A stretch of 55,803 nt of DNA from the NCBI GenBank assembly GCA_902765725.1, contig CACXAT010000013.1, forward strand, positions 1-55,803. The letters run 5' to 3'. Of this stretch, positions 16,442-25,172 are shown piece after piece. The stretch's first letter is position 1; every line of letters begins with the position of its first letter. This stretch comes from an uncultured Lachnospiraceae bacterium (GTDB lineage Bacteria; Bacillota; Clostridia; Lachnospirales; Lachnospiraceae). Made by a program: the position numbers and the translations under genes. The notes beneath the pieces were generated by a model. That model saw only the letters and a program-made list of their open reading frames with translations, ran no database searches and was not told the origin of the DNA.

Positions 16442-17119
16442 ATGGATATTCAATACAGACATGAAGTGAAGCATTACCTGAATCTTGCCGATCTCTATTC
16501 GATCCGGGGGCGGCTGCGGGCAGTGATGGAACAAGATCCGCACACGCAGGACGGAAAGTACATGATCCGGAGTCTCTACTTCGATGATCCCTCTGACAAG
16601 GCACTGCGCGAGAAGCTGGACGGCGTGAACCTGCGGGAGAAGTTCCGCATCCGGTATTACAACCGGGACCCGTCCCTCCTGCACCTGGAGAAAAAGAGCA
16701 AGCACAACAGCCTGGGCACAAAGTTCAGCGCGGGGCTGACCCTGGAGGAGACGCAGAGGATCCTGGATCGTGACATCGGATGGATGAGAACTGCCGACCG
16801 TCCCCTGGTGCAGGAACTGTATGCAAAGATGCGGTATCAGGGACTGCGGCCGAAGACGATCGTGGATTACACCCGCGAGCCGTTCATTTACCGTCCGGGA
16901 AATGTCCGTGTCACCTTCGACTATGACATCCGGACCGGGCTGATGTGCACGGACTTTCTGAATCCGGACTGCATCACGATCCCGGCAGGAGATCAGGTCA
17001 TCCTGATGGAAGTGAAATGGGACGCGTACCTGCCTTCCGTGATCCGATGTCTGCTGCAGGAGCCTGGCAGAAGGTCGACGGCCTTCTCGAAATATGCAGC
17101 ATGCAGGATCTATGACTGA
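16442..17119 (+). CDS. VTC-domain protein (polyphosphate-polymerase-like)
   Basis: About 225 residues forming one VTC tunnel domain. Visible are YRHEVKHYLN near the start, IRSLYFDDPSDKALREKLDG, REKFRIRYYNRD, LHLEKKSKHNSLGTK with the basic residues that line the tunnel, TIVDYTREPFIY, VRVTFDYDIRTG and ILMEVKWDAYLPSVI with the metal-site glutamate. I use the ATG at 16442, 11 nt after AAAGG; a GTG at 16433 is too close to the site. Eukaryotic VTC makes polyphosphate. In clostridia the domain travels with DUF4956 and surface proteins, as here, and its product is unproven. Confidence 0.85.
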   Translation: MDIQYRHEVKHYLNLADLYSIRGRLRAVMEQDPHTQDGKYMIRSLYFDDPSDKALREKLDGVNLREKFRIRYYNRDPSLLHLEKKSKHNSLGTKFSAGLTLEETQRILDRDIGWMRTADRPLVQELYAKMRYQGLRPKTIVDYTREPFIYRPGNVRVTFDYDIRTGLMCTDFLNPDCITIPAGDQVILMEVKWDAYLPSVIRCLLQEPGRRSTAFSKYAACRIYD

Positions 17120-17214
17120 TGCGGCGGAGGACACAGGCTGTGTGAATACAGCGGCAGGTTTCAGAACAGAACATGTAAGAAGAGGTCTGCAGGGCAGACA
17201 GAGAGGAATCCGAT

Positions 17215-17886
17215 ATGAGCTTTTCAGATATTTTCAAATCCGGTTTTCTGGACAATGTGACTGCGGTAAGTGTGCTGGACATGGTCCTTGCGATGGTACT
17301 GTCCTTCGCGCTGGTACTGTTTATCTTTTATATCTACAAGAAGACCTATGCGGGAGTCATGTACTCCTCCAGCTTCGGAGTGACGCTGGTCGCGCTGTCC
17401 ATGATCACGACACTGGTCATCCTGGCAGTCACCTCGAACGTGGTGCTGTCACTGGGTATGGTCGGTGCACTGTCCATCGTCCGATTCCGCGCAGCCATCA
17501 AAGAACCCCTGGACATCGCATTTCTGTTCTGGGCAATCGCAGTTGGCATCGTACTGGCGGCAGGCATGATCCCTCTTGCAGTGATCGGCAGCGTGATCAT
17601 CGGACTGATCATCCTGGTGTTTGCCAACCGCAAGGAACATACGAATCCCTTCATCGTGGTGCTGCAGTGTGAGGATCACGCATCAGAACAGGCCGCGGCA
17701 GCATATCTGAAGAATCACACGAAGCGCTGTGTGACCAGGAGCAAGACCGTTCAGCGCGGGCTGATTGAGCTGAACCTGGATGTGCGCCTGCAGGATGACA
17801 ACACCGACTTTATCAATGAAGTGAGTGAGCTGGAGGGCGTGAAGAGCGCGGTGCTGGTAAGCTACAACGGCGAATATATGGGATAA
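17215..17886 (+). CDS. DUF4956 membrane protein
   Basis: 223 residues. Four or so hydrophobic segments occupy residues 20-140 (MVLAMVLSFALVLFIFYIY, MITTLVILAVTSNVVLSLGM, FWAIAVGIVLAAGMIPLAVI). The highly conserved GMVGALSIVRFRAAIKEPLD is the DUF4956 signature. The C-terminal 80 residues form a soluble, ferredoxin-like tail. It follows the VTC gene and precedes the surface protein, the standard order of this trio. The role is unknown; it may export or anchor what the VTC domain makes. GAGAGGAATCCGAT precedes the ATG. Confidence 0.85.
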   Translation: MSFSDIFKSGFLDNVTAVSVLDMVLAMVLSFALVLFIFYIYKKTYAGVMYSSSFGVTLVALSMITTLVILAVTSNVVLSLGMVGALSIVRFRAAIKEPLDIAFLFWAIAVGIVLAAGMIPLAVIGSVIIGLIILVFANRKEHTNPFIVVLQCEDHASEQAAAAYLKNHTKRCVTRSKTVQRGLIELNLDVRLQDDNTDFINEVSELEGVKSAVLVSYNGEYMG

Positions 17887-17897
17887 GGGGAAATGAC

Positions 17898-19251
17898 ATG
17901 TCTACAAGCAGGTTATTTGACCGGATCTGTGTCCTCGTAACGGTGGCAGCAATGCTCCTGACGATCCTGTTCATGAACGGACAGGCACTGGGACTCGAGC
18001 TGGTCACAGACGCAGACAGCGAGGCATATTCGGACAATACTTATTTTACAGACAATGACCAGACGGCAGACTGGGACACCTCTTCGGCAACGGTCATTAC
18101 ACTGGAGGGAGATCACGCGGCGATCGATGGCAGCAATGCCTATGAGTATGACGGGAATGTCGTGATCGCGGGCTCGGGCAGGTTTGGTTCTGGACGCGGG
18201 AGATGACGCGGTCCATGCAGACGGAGGCGTCAGCATATCGGACGGAACGATCCTGATCAACAGCTGCTATGAAGGAATCGAGGCGCTTACCATCGATGTG
18301 TCGGGCGGCGAGATCACGATCTACCCGACCGACGACGGCTTCAATGCCAACGGCGGCACGGGAGACACCTGGATCCATATCAGCGGCGGGACGATCACAA
18401 TCATCAATGAGAATGGAAATGACGCGGACGGGCTGGACTCCAACGGGGACATCTGCATCAGCGGCGGAACCGTCCGGATCAGTCTGATCAATAACGGGAC
18501 AAACAGCGCGATCGATGCAGCCACGGAGAATGGCGGCAGCGCGCAGATCACCGGTGGAACGATGATCGCCTGCGGAAGCTACTCCATGGCGGAAGGGTTT
18601 GACTCTTCTTCCACGCAGTGCTCGGTCCTGTACAACATCTCGTCCGGTGCAGAAGCCGGAACTGACCTGTCTGTAGAGACAGAAGACGGGACCCTGCTTC
18701 TTGCCTGGGAAGTCCCCTGCAGTTTCTCCTCTGCGATCGTCAGCTGCCCTGAGATGACACTGGATGAAACATATACGATCACTGCAGGCGATCTGGAAGA
18801 AAGCGTCACACTGACTGAAACGGCAGCTTCCGCTGGTGACGCGCAGAGCAATATGGCCGGAGGTAATATGAACCACGGTGGTATGCTGCAGGCAGGCGGC
18901 ATTGGGGCCATGGACGGCATGCCGGAAAGGCCGGATGCGGCTGCGGGGACAGAACAGGAGAGCACTGATCATCAGGCAGAAGATGGGACAGCATCCGCAC
19001 AGAGCGTCAGTACGGCGGAGAACGGGCAGGAAGGCGGTCCCATGCAGGGTGAGAGGCCGGAAGGACAAAACGGTCCTCAGGAGTTCGGAGGAGGTCCCGG
19101 GATGCAGGCGGAAAGCACAGCTTCCGAAACTGCGCAGATCACAGAGGGCACTTCGGTCCTGTCCTATGACCGGTCCGTATACGTGCTGCTGGCAGCCAGC
19201 TTCCTGGTCCTCATACTTGGCCTTGCTGCCGCGATCTGTTACAGAAAGTAA
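17898..19251 (+). pseudogene. Carbohydrate-binding-domain surface protein, frame broken near 18180
   Basis: The first frame (from 17898) encodes an N-terminal membrane segment (ICVLVTVAAMLLTILFMNGQ) and the start of the beta-helix domain up to NVVIAGSG, then stops at about 18206. The second frame, open from about 18184 to 19251, resumes with LVLDAGDDAVHADGGVSISD, SGGEITIYPTDDGFNANGG and repeated ISGG turns typical of the Cthe_2159-type carbohydrate-binding fold. It ends in a Gly/Gln-rich linker and a C-terminal membrane helix (VYVLLAASFLVLILGLAAAI). The junction skips residues the family normally has and is +1 out of frame, suggesting an internal deletion. A sequencing error is possible. Confidence 0.7.
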
Positions 19252-19309
19252 TCCGGTTGAGACATGGCCGGATCATTGATACAAGGATGATTTCAGGAGG
19301 ATAATGACT

Positions 19310-19384
19310 ATGAAATGGAACCAGGCAAAGTATCTGCTTCTGGCCGGAATCTGCCCTGTGAACGAATCCGGAGAGCGTTCGTAG
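19310..19384 (+). CDS. 24-residue ORF after the broken surface gene
   Basis: AGGAGG (19295-19300) is followed 9 nt later by an ATG opening MKWNQAKYLLLAGICPVNES and ending at TAG 19384. The start resembles a signal or lipoprotein leader cut short. With a good ribosome site but no family, it may be a truncated gene stump or a small membrane peptide. Confidence 0.35.
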   Translation: MKWNQAKYLLLAGICPVNESGERS

Positions 19385-19419
19385 ACTGTAATGAAAAACA
19401 ATCAGAACAAACGGTGTGT

Positions 19420-19450
19420 ATGCCCATCGCTCATTGTGAGTGATGGGCAT
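19420..19450 (+). terminator. Terminator-like hairpin before cluster 2
   Basis: ATGCCCATCGCTCA and TGAGTGATGGGCAT pair with one wobble across a 3-nt loop. The tail TTGTGC is only weakly T-rich. It ends the VTC-DUF4956 operon. Confidence 0.7.
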
Positions 19451-19460
19451 TTGTGCATAA

Positions 19461-19492
19461 TTGACAAATAAAAATGTAATCGGTTACATTTT
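19461..19492 (+). promoter_or_regulatory. Cluster 2 promoter P1 and LacI operator O1
   Basis: TTGACA (19461-19466) is followed at 17-18 bp by TTACAT/TACATT (19484-19490). The palindrome AAAATGTAATCGGTTACATT (19471-19490, extending to 19492) fills the spacer and -10. Its core TGTAATCGGTTACA is a classic LacI/GalR-type site. The LacI protein at 30419 is the obvious candidate. Confidence 0.8.
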
Positions 19493-19620
19493 AATGCCGG
19501 CAGGACAGAGCCTGGTTTGTGCAGATATAAAACGATTTCGCGGCATTTTTTGGCGGAAAATGCAAAGCATTAGTTTTCTGTTGGTTTTTCACGAAATCGT
19601 GTTTTGAGAGAAAAAGGGTA

Positions 19621-19670
19621 TTGCGAAGCCTGGAAACCGATGTTATCATGCAAACATGAAACCGGTTACA
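19621..19670 (+). promoter_or_regulatory. Cluster 2 promoter P2 and operator O2
   Basis: TTGCGA (19621) and TATCAT (19644) at 17 bp make a second possible promoter. TGAAACCGGTTACA (19657-19670), the inverse form of the O1 core with two changes, lies just downstream. O1 and O2 centres are 182 bp apart, which would allow looping. Between them the DNA holds only short inverted repeats around ACGATTTCG/CGAAATCGT. Confidence 0.6.
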
Positions 19671-19796
19671 AAACAAGTGCATTAGTCAATATGCATAATA
19701 CGGCTGGTTTCTGAAGAGGGATTCACCAGGCACGGTGCCTGTGAACAGCAACCTGCCGGAAGGCAGAACACCAGTATTCCTAAGGAGGGAAAACAC

Positions 19797-20816
19797 ATGA
19801 AGAAGACACTGAAGAAAGTTCTTGCTCTTGGCGCAGCAGCGGTTATGTCCATCAGCTGCCTCAGCTTCACTGCTATGGCAGATGAGACCGAAGCTAAGGA
19901 TTACACGATCGCAGTCGTAGTAAAGGGCAACACCAATGGCTGGTTCGTAAGAATGGAAGAGGGAATCAAGCGCTATGCAGAAGAGACCGGAATCAATGCT
20001 TACATGACCGGCCCGTCTGATACAGACTCTGCTCAGCAGATCCAGGTTCTTCAGGACGTTGTTTCTCAGAATCCGGACGCAATCTGCGTAGTCCCGATCG
20101 ATCCGGCTGCCTGTGAGAATGTTCTTGCAGAAGCAAGAGAAAAAGGAATCAAGGTTATCTGCCACGAAGGTTCTTCTGTTGAGAACTGTGACTATGACGT
20201 AGAAGCATTCGACAATGCCGGATACGGCGCATTCATCATGGACGAGCTTGCAAAGCTGATGGGTGAAGAGGGCGAGTACATCACGATGGTTGGCTATCTG
20301 ACCTCCGCTTCCCATAACGAGTGGGCAGACGGTGCAGTTGCGCGTCAGGAAGAAGCTTATCCGAACATGACTCTGGCAGCTGAGAAGAGACTTGAGTCTG
20401 AGAACTCTGCTGAGACCGCATATGAGGTTGCCAAGCAGTATCTGAAGACCAACCCGAACATCAAGGGATTCACCGGTTCTTCTTCTGATGACACTCCTGG
20501 TGTTGCACGTGCGATCAACGAGCTCGGCCTGAAGGGCAAGGTATTCGTAGTTGGTACCGGTATGCCGAATGAGTGCCGCAACCTTCTGAAGTCCGGCGAC
20601 CTTGACACCATCACTCTGTGGGATCCGGCAGATGCAGGTTATGCAATGTGCAATCTGGCAACCCAGGTTCTTGACGGCAAGGAAATCGGCGAGGGAACTG
20701 ACCTTGGTATCGCAGGATATGACAATCTGAAGGTTTCCGCAGATGATGACAACCTTCTCATGGGAGATGCTTCTATCGCAATCACTGCTGAGAACGTTGA
20801 TGATTACAACTTCTGA
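19797..20816 (+). CDS. Sugar-binding protein of ABC importer 2
   Basis: 339 residues. The signal peptide ends TAMADE (cleavage after about residue 28). The body is a Peripla_BP_4 protein of the RhaS/LsrB-like branch: TIAVVVKGNTNGWFVRMEEG, YMTGPSDTDSAQQIQVLQDV, DAICVVPIDPAACENVLAEA, VICHEGSSV and a lobe-2 KGFTGSSSDDTPGVARAIN. This branch pairs with two-permease importers, as here. TAAGGAGGGAAAACAC precedes the ATG. A strong terminator follows, so this gene should be transcribed more than the rest. The ligand is unknown. Confidence 0.92.
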   Translation: MKKTLKKVLALGAAAVMSISCLSFTAMADETEAKDYTIAVVVKGNTNGWFVRMEEGIKRYAEETGINAYMTGPSDTDSAQQIQVLQDVVSQNPDAICVVPIDPAACENVLAEAREKGIKVICHEGSSVENCDYDVEAFDNAGYGAFIMDELAKLMGEEGEYITMVGYLTSASHNEWADGAVARQEEAYPNMTLAAEKRLESENSAETAYEVAKQYLKTNPNIKGFTGSSSDDTPGVARAINELGLKGKVFVVGTGMPNECRNLLKSGDLDTITLWDPADAGYAMCNLATQVLDGKEIGEGTDLGIAGYDNLKVSADDDNLLMGDASIAITAENVDDYNF

Positions 20817-20854
20817 TGATCCTGGCTGAATGCAGGGATAACGTTAGCTGAACC

Positions 20855-20897
20855 AGGTTCCTGCTCCTGTTGCATGCAGGAGCAGGAACCTTTTTTT
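20855..20897 (+). terminator. Strong terminator inside cluster 2
   Basis: AGGTTCCTGCTCCTG and CAGGAGCAGGAACCT form a perfect 15-bp stem, followed by seven T. It stands between the binding-protein and ATPase genes and should stop most transcripts. Confidence 0.92.
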
Positions 20898-20952
20898 GAA
20901 AAGGCGGCGCTCTGAAGGAAAACAGCATGGCTGAAAGTTGGAGGGTTTGAGT

Positions 20953-22443
20953 GTGTCTGAGAACATCATAAAAATAACAGGGGTCAAGAAATATTTCGGC
21001 GGTGTCAAGGCACTGGACGGAGTAGATCTTGTCATTAAGAAGGGTGAGGTACACTGCCTGGCAGGCGAGAACGGCTGCGGAAAGTCTACCATTATCAATG
21101 TTATCTCCGGTTTCTATACACCGGATGCCGGAACGATCGAGATCGACGGCAAGGAATATACAAAGCTTACCACGCAGCAGGCGATCGAGGCCGGCGTGCA
21201 GGTCATCTATCAGGATCTTTCTGTATTCCCGAATCTTACGGTCAGAGAGAATCTTGCAATTACGATGGAAAAGTCAAGCGGAAGAAAATTCGTCAGCAAG
21301 AAGAGATTTGACGAGATCGCCCATAAGGCACTTTCCACCATCGATTTTAAGGTTGATCTTGACGAGTATGTAGAGAATCTGACGGTTGCTGACAAGCAGC
21401 TGATCGCGATCTCTCGTGCTCTTTTATATGACGCAAAACTGATCATTATGGACGAGCCGACTACGGCCATCACCCAGAAAGAGGTCAAGAACCTGTTCGA
21501 AGTGATCCGCGGCCTTCAGAAGAAAGGGATCTCGGTTCTGTTCGTATCCCATAAGCTGGATGAGGTCTTTGAGATCGCAGACCATTTCACCATCTTCCGT
21601 TCCGGACACAATGTCTACTCCGGACCGACAAAGGAACTCAATCAGGCTCTGTTTACGCATTACATGACCGGCAGAGACATCGAAGAAGAGCCTTTTGTCT
21701 ACGAGAAGAAGGACGGCGCCAAAACCGTGCTGGAGGTTAAGAATCTGTCACTGAAGGACGGCTACAAGGACTGCAGCTTCTCACTCCGGGCAGGAGAGAT
21801 CCTGGGGATCACCGGCCTTCTGGGTTCCGGACGTACTGAGCTGGCAGAGACGATCTTTGGTGTCCACAAAGCAGATTCCGGACAGATCATCCTGGATGGA
21901 AAAGAAGTCCAGTTTAAAAATGTCCAGGAAGCCATGGCCAATGGAATCGGCTATGTGCCGCCCGAGAGAAATGTCATGGGCCTGTTTATGGATCAGTCGA
22001 TCTCTGACAATATCTCCGTTACCCGCTGGGGTGACTGCAGGAAAGGTCCGATGATGGATCAGAATGCGATCGACAGCCTTGTGGATCACTGGGTCGGAGA
22101 ACTGTCCATCAAGATCGGCAATACCGCTGACACCATGAGAACGCTGTCCGGCGGAAATGCCCAGAAGTGTGTTCTGGCAAAATGGCTGGCTCTTGATCTG
22201 AAGGTCCTGATCCTGAACGGACCTACGGTCGGTGTTGATATCGGAGCTAAATACGATATCTATAACCTGACAAAGAAGCTTGCCGAGAGCGGCCTTGCCG
22301 TGATCATCATCTCTGATGATATCCGTGAAGTGCTTCTGAACTGCAACAGGGTTCTGATCATGAGACGCGGACACCTTGTCGACGAGAGAATGACAAAGGA
22401 TCTGGACGAAGAGACCCTTTCGAAGCTTTCGGTAGAGTACTAA
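20953..22443 (+). CDS. Sugar ABC transporter ATPase 2, degenerate second site
   Basis: About 496 residues from a GTG at 20953 placed 7 nt after GGAGGG. Domain 1: Walker A GENGCGKST, an atypical signature LTVADKQLIAISRAL and Walker B LIIMDEPTTA. Domain 2: P-loop GLLGSGRTEL, signature LSGGNAQKCVLAKWL, but Walker B reads VLILNGPTVGVD, so the usual Asp and catalytic Glu of LDEPT are Asn and Gly. Only one of the two ATP sites can therefore hydrolyse normally. It serves the two permeases that follow. Confidence 0.93.
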   Translation: MSENIIKITGVKKYFGGVKALDGVDLVIKKGEVHCLAGENGCGKSTIINVISGFYTPDAGTIEIDGKEYTKLTTQQAIEAGVQVIYQDLSVFPNLTVRENLAITMEKSSGRKFVSKKRFDEIAHKALSTIDFKVDLDEYVENLTVADKQLIAISRALLYDAKLIIMDEPTTAITQKEVKNLFEVIRGLQKKGISVLFVSHKLDEVFEIADHFTIFRSGHNVYSGPTKELNQALFTHYMTGRDIEEEPFVYEKKDGAKTVLEVKNLSLKDGYKDCSFSLRAGEILGITGLLGSGRTELAETIFGVHKADSGQIILDGKEVQFKNVQEAMANGIGYVPPERNVMGLFMDQSISDNISVTRWGDCRKGPMMDQNAIDSLVDHWVGELSIKIGNTADTMRTLSGGNAQKCVLAKWLALDLKVLILNGPTVGVDIGAKYDIYNLTKKLAESGLAVIIISDDIREVLLNCNRVLIMRRGHLVDERMTKDLDEETLSKLSVEY

Positions 22444-22456
22444 GGAGGAGCTGAAG

Positions 22457-23461
22457 ATGAGTTTTAAAAGACTGACAAAGAAAACTGAGTTTTATGTGGC
22501 GCTCATCCTGATCGTATTCTGCCTGATCATACAGGCCAGGAGCGGACAGTTCTTCACACCGAACAACATCGTCGACCTTCTCCGTTCGCTGACGATCCCG
22601 ATGATGTTCGCAGTCGGAGAGATGATGGTCCTGATCTCGGGCGGTGTTGACTGTTCATTCCCCGCGATCGCGTCCCTGTCCATGTATTTTGTCTGCACGA
22701 AGCTGGACGGTGCTTTCAGCAATCCGATCCCCTACTTCCTGGTCGCCATGGCCCTTGGCCTGTGCATGGGCGCTGTAAATGGTTTTATCGTTGCCAAATA
22801 CAAATTCCCGGCAATGATCGTCACCCTCGGTGCATCCTCTCTCTGGATCGGAGTCATGCAGGGCATCCTCGGATCTTCTGAGTATCCTCTGACCTTCCCG
22901 CTGTATCAGCTGGGCGAGGCGAAGATCCTGACCGGGACCAATCCCGTGACCGGATTCAGCTCCAATCTTCCGGTTCATTTCGGATTTGCGGTTGTACTGG
23001 TGCTGATCGGCTGGTTCATTCTGAACAAGACCATGCTTGGGCGCGGAATCTACGCGGTCGGCGGTGATGAGGTCGCAGCTGCAAGAGCCGGCTTCAATGT
23101 ATTCGGGATCCGCATGTTTATCTTCTGCTTCTCCGGTGCCATGGCTGGATTTATCGGTGTCTGCCGCGCATCCATGATGATGACGGTCAACCCGAACAAC
23201 ATGATCGGCATGGAGATGGATGTCATCGCGGCCTGCGTCCTCGGCGGCGTTTCTCTGGTCGGAGGCAAGGGCTCCGTGATCGGTGCCATCCTCGGTACTG
23301 CTCTGATGACACTCGTATCGAACAGCCTGATCCTTCTTGGAATCCCGACGGTCTGGGCACGTGTATTCACCGGCCTGATCATCATCGTAGGTACCGGCGT
23401 TTCCGCGGTTCAGGAGAAGACTCGTAAGAATACACTGCATGTCGCAGTGTCGGATCAGTGA
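22457..23461 (+). CDS. Sugar ABC permease 2A (RbsC family)
   Basis: 334 residues with about ten membrane segments. It shows LISGGVDCSFPAIASLSMYF in place of the GGIDLSVG motif, NGFIVAKYKFPAMIVTLGAS, and the coupling segment AACVLGGVSLVGGKGSVIGA. It likely heterodimerises with the next permease, as in LsrCD or RhaPQ systems. AAGGAGGAGCTGAAG precedes the ATG, 13 nt after the ATPase stop. Confidence 0.92.
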   Translation: MSFKRLTKKTEFYVALILIVFCLIIQARSGQFFTPNNIVDLLRSLTIPMMFAVGEMMVLISGGVDCSFPAIASLSMYFVCTKLDGAFSNPIPYFLVAMALGLCMGAVNGFIVAKYKFPAMIVTLGASSLWIGVMQGILGSSEYPLTFPLYQLGEAKILTGTNPVTGFSSNLPVHFGFAVVLVLIGWFILNKTMLGRGIYAVGGDEVAAARAGFNVFGIRMFIFCFSGAMAGFIGVCRASMMMTVNPNNMIGMEMDVIAACVLGGVSLVGGKGSVIGAILGTALMTLVSNSLILLGIPTVWARVFTGLIIIVGTGVSAVQEKTRKNTLHVAVSDQ

Positions 23462-23474
23462 GGGAGGTGCTGTG

Positions 23475-24482
23475 ATGAGTAAAGAAACTACGGCAAAGAA
23501 GCCATTGGAAATGATCCTTGATAACAGCTCAGCCCGTATGGTCGCCCTTTTTGTAGTCGTGTTTATCGCCTGCTCTCTGCTTCAGGGCAAAAACTTCCTG
23601 AGCCCGGATAACTTCCTGGCAATGTTCAGGCAGTTCCCTGAGTATGGACTTCTGGCAATCGGCATCGGTATGGCGCTGATCATCGGCGGTATCGATCTGA
23701 GCGCAGTCTATCTTGCAAACCTGTCTTCCATCGTAGCCGGACTGTTCGTGCTTCGTTTCTACCATGGAGACGGTGAAGGCGGAACCGGCATCGTGCTGGC
23801 CAGCTTTGTGGTCGCACTGCTGATCGGTGCCATCGGCGGAATCCTGAACGGTGTTCTGATCTCCGGACTGGGGATCCCCGCCATGCTGGCGACGCTCGGA
23901 ACGCAGTCTCTGTTCTGGGGATTCGGTGTCGTACTGACAGGGGGATCGACTCTGAGCGGATTCCCCAAGGTACTGGGCAATATGATCAACATGAAGTTCG
24001 GACTGTTCCCGATCACGATCGTAATCTTCGCGGCGGCAGCTGTCATCACCGCAATCATCGTACAGAAGACAAAGCTTGGACGCGAGATGAAGATGTACGG
24101 AACCAACAACCGCGCGACGGTGTACTCGGGACTGAATAACTTCAAGATCGTGGTCTGCACACACATGTTCAGCGGCATGCTTGCAGCCCTGTCCGGAATC
24201 ATCATGTGGGGACGCTACAGCTCTGCCAAGGCTGATACCGGTGCTACCTACACGATGCAGGCAATCCTGATCGCAGTCCTGGGCGGCGTCAGCCCGCTGG
24301 GCGGCAGCGGATCCGTCACAGGTATCGTGCTGGCGGTTCTGATCATTCAGATGCTGTCGTCACTTCTGAACATGTACACATTTATTCCGAATGCATGCAG
24401 ACAGATCGTATGGGGCGGACTGCTGCTGGTAGTCATGATCGTCAACTATTATCTGGATCAGAGCAAGAAGAAGAGACACTGA
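23475..24482 (+). CDS. Sugar ABC permease 2B (RbsC family)
   Basis: About 335 residues. The start at 23475 follows GAGGGAGGTGCTGTG; an earlier in-frame ATG has no site. GMALIIGGIDLSAVYLANLS is the class motif, with NGVLISGLGIPAMLATLGTQ and the coupling segment LIAVLGGVSPLGGSGSVTG. It is the second half of a presumed heterodimeric channel with 2A, 13 nt upstream. Confidence 0.92.
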   Translation: MSKETTAKKPLEMILDNSSARMVALFVVVFIACSLLQGKNFLSPDNFLAMFRQFPEYGLLAIGIGMALIIGGIDLSAVYLANLSSIVAGLFVLRFYHGDGEGGTGIVLASFVVALLIGAIGGILNGVLISGLGIPAMLATLGTQSLFWGFGVVLTGGSTLSGFPKVLGNMINMKFGLFPITIVIFAAAAVITAIIVQKTKLGREMKMYGTNNRATVYSGLNNFKIVVCTHMFSGMLAALSGIIMWGRYSSAKADTGATYTMQAILIAVLGGVSPLGGSGSVTGIVLAVLIIQMLSSLLNMYTFIPNACRQIVWGGLLLVVMIVNYYLDQSKKKRH

Positions 24483-24497
24483 TCGGAGCGTGAATCT

Positions 24498-25133
24498 ATG
24501 AAGATCTATGATGTCACAGACCCGGGATTCTCAGTCTATGGCAGGATCATCGAAGGCTACGATTTCTCCCCGGTGACCGGTCTCATGAAAAAGAGACCGG
24601 TTCCCGGACCGGTAGAATATGTGGCCAGTGACCCCGGGCTGGAAGCGCTTCCTGTATTTACCCAATTCGAGAGCCGTTTTTACGGACAGATGGGCGCGGA
24701 GCTTGGCTACTGCATGGGACACAATGACCGGCTGAACGGACTGGAATATCACAGGGGGTCCGAGGTGAATATCGCAGTAACAGACTATGTAGTGCTGGTC
24801 GGAAGACAGCAGGATATAGAACCGGATATGCGCTATGACACCCGGAAAGTGGAAGCATTTTATGTAACGGCCGGTATGGCGGTGGAGTTCTATGCCACTA
24901 CGCTTCATTACTGTGCCTGCCATGTGCAGGAAGAAGGGTATGCGCATGCGACCTTCCTGCCGAGAGGAACCAACACCCCTCTGGATTCCGGATTTACTGC
25001 GCAGACGAAAGAAGACCGGCTGCTGCAGGCCAAAAATAAATGGCTGATCGCCCATCCGGAGGCAGGCCTGGGACCGGAGGTCCCCGCGCTTCTGTATGGA
25101 CCGAACTGGACGATGGCGGATCTGGAAAGGTGA
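24498..25133 (+). CDS. DUF4867 cupin-like protein
   Basis: 211 residues. The sequence runs through the marks of DUF4867: IYDVTDPGFSVYGRIIEGYD, YGQMGAELGYCMGHNDRLNG, LEYHRGSEVNIAVTDYVVLV, GRQQDIEPD, VEAFYVTAGMAVEFYATTLH and FLPRGTNTPLD. The fold looks like a cupin. LEYHRGSE supplies His and Glu, and the later LHY supplies another His; these could bind a metal. Members occur in sugar operons of gut clostridia, and I know no settled function. Sugar isomerisation or epimerisation is the simplest guess from context. It lies between the importer and a PfkB kinase. Confidence 0.8.
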   Translation: MKIYDVTDPGFSVYGRIIEGYDFSPVTGLMKKRPVPGPVEYVASDPGLEALPVFTQFESRFYGQMGAELGYCMGHNDRLNGLEYHRGSEVNIAVTDYVVLVGRQQDIEPDMRYDTRKVEAFYVTAGMAVEFYATTLHYCACHVQEEGYAHATFLPRGTNTPLDSGFTAQTKEDRLLQAKNKWLIAHPEAGLGPEVPALLYGPNWTMADLER

Positions 25134-25172
25134 CGGCTTGACCGGAGACTGAACAATACCGGGAGGAAAACA

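Noticed and set aside
17094..17672. 192-codon open frame on the plus strand
   Set aside because: It overlaps the DUF4956 gene in another frame, and the DUF4956 reading is clearly the real one.
20938..20952. TTG start for ATPase 2
   Set aside because: The TTG precedes or overlaps GGAGGG; the GTG at 20953 has correct spacing.
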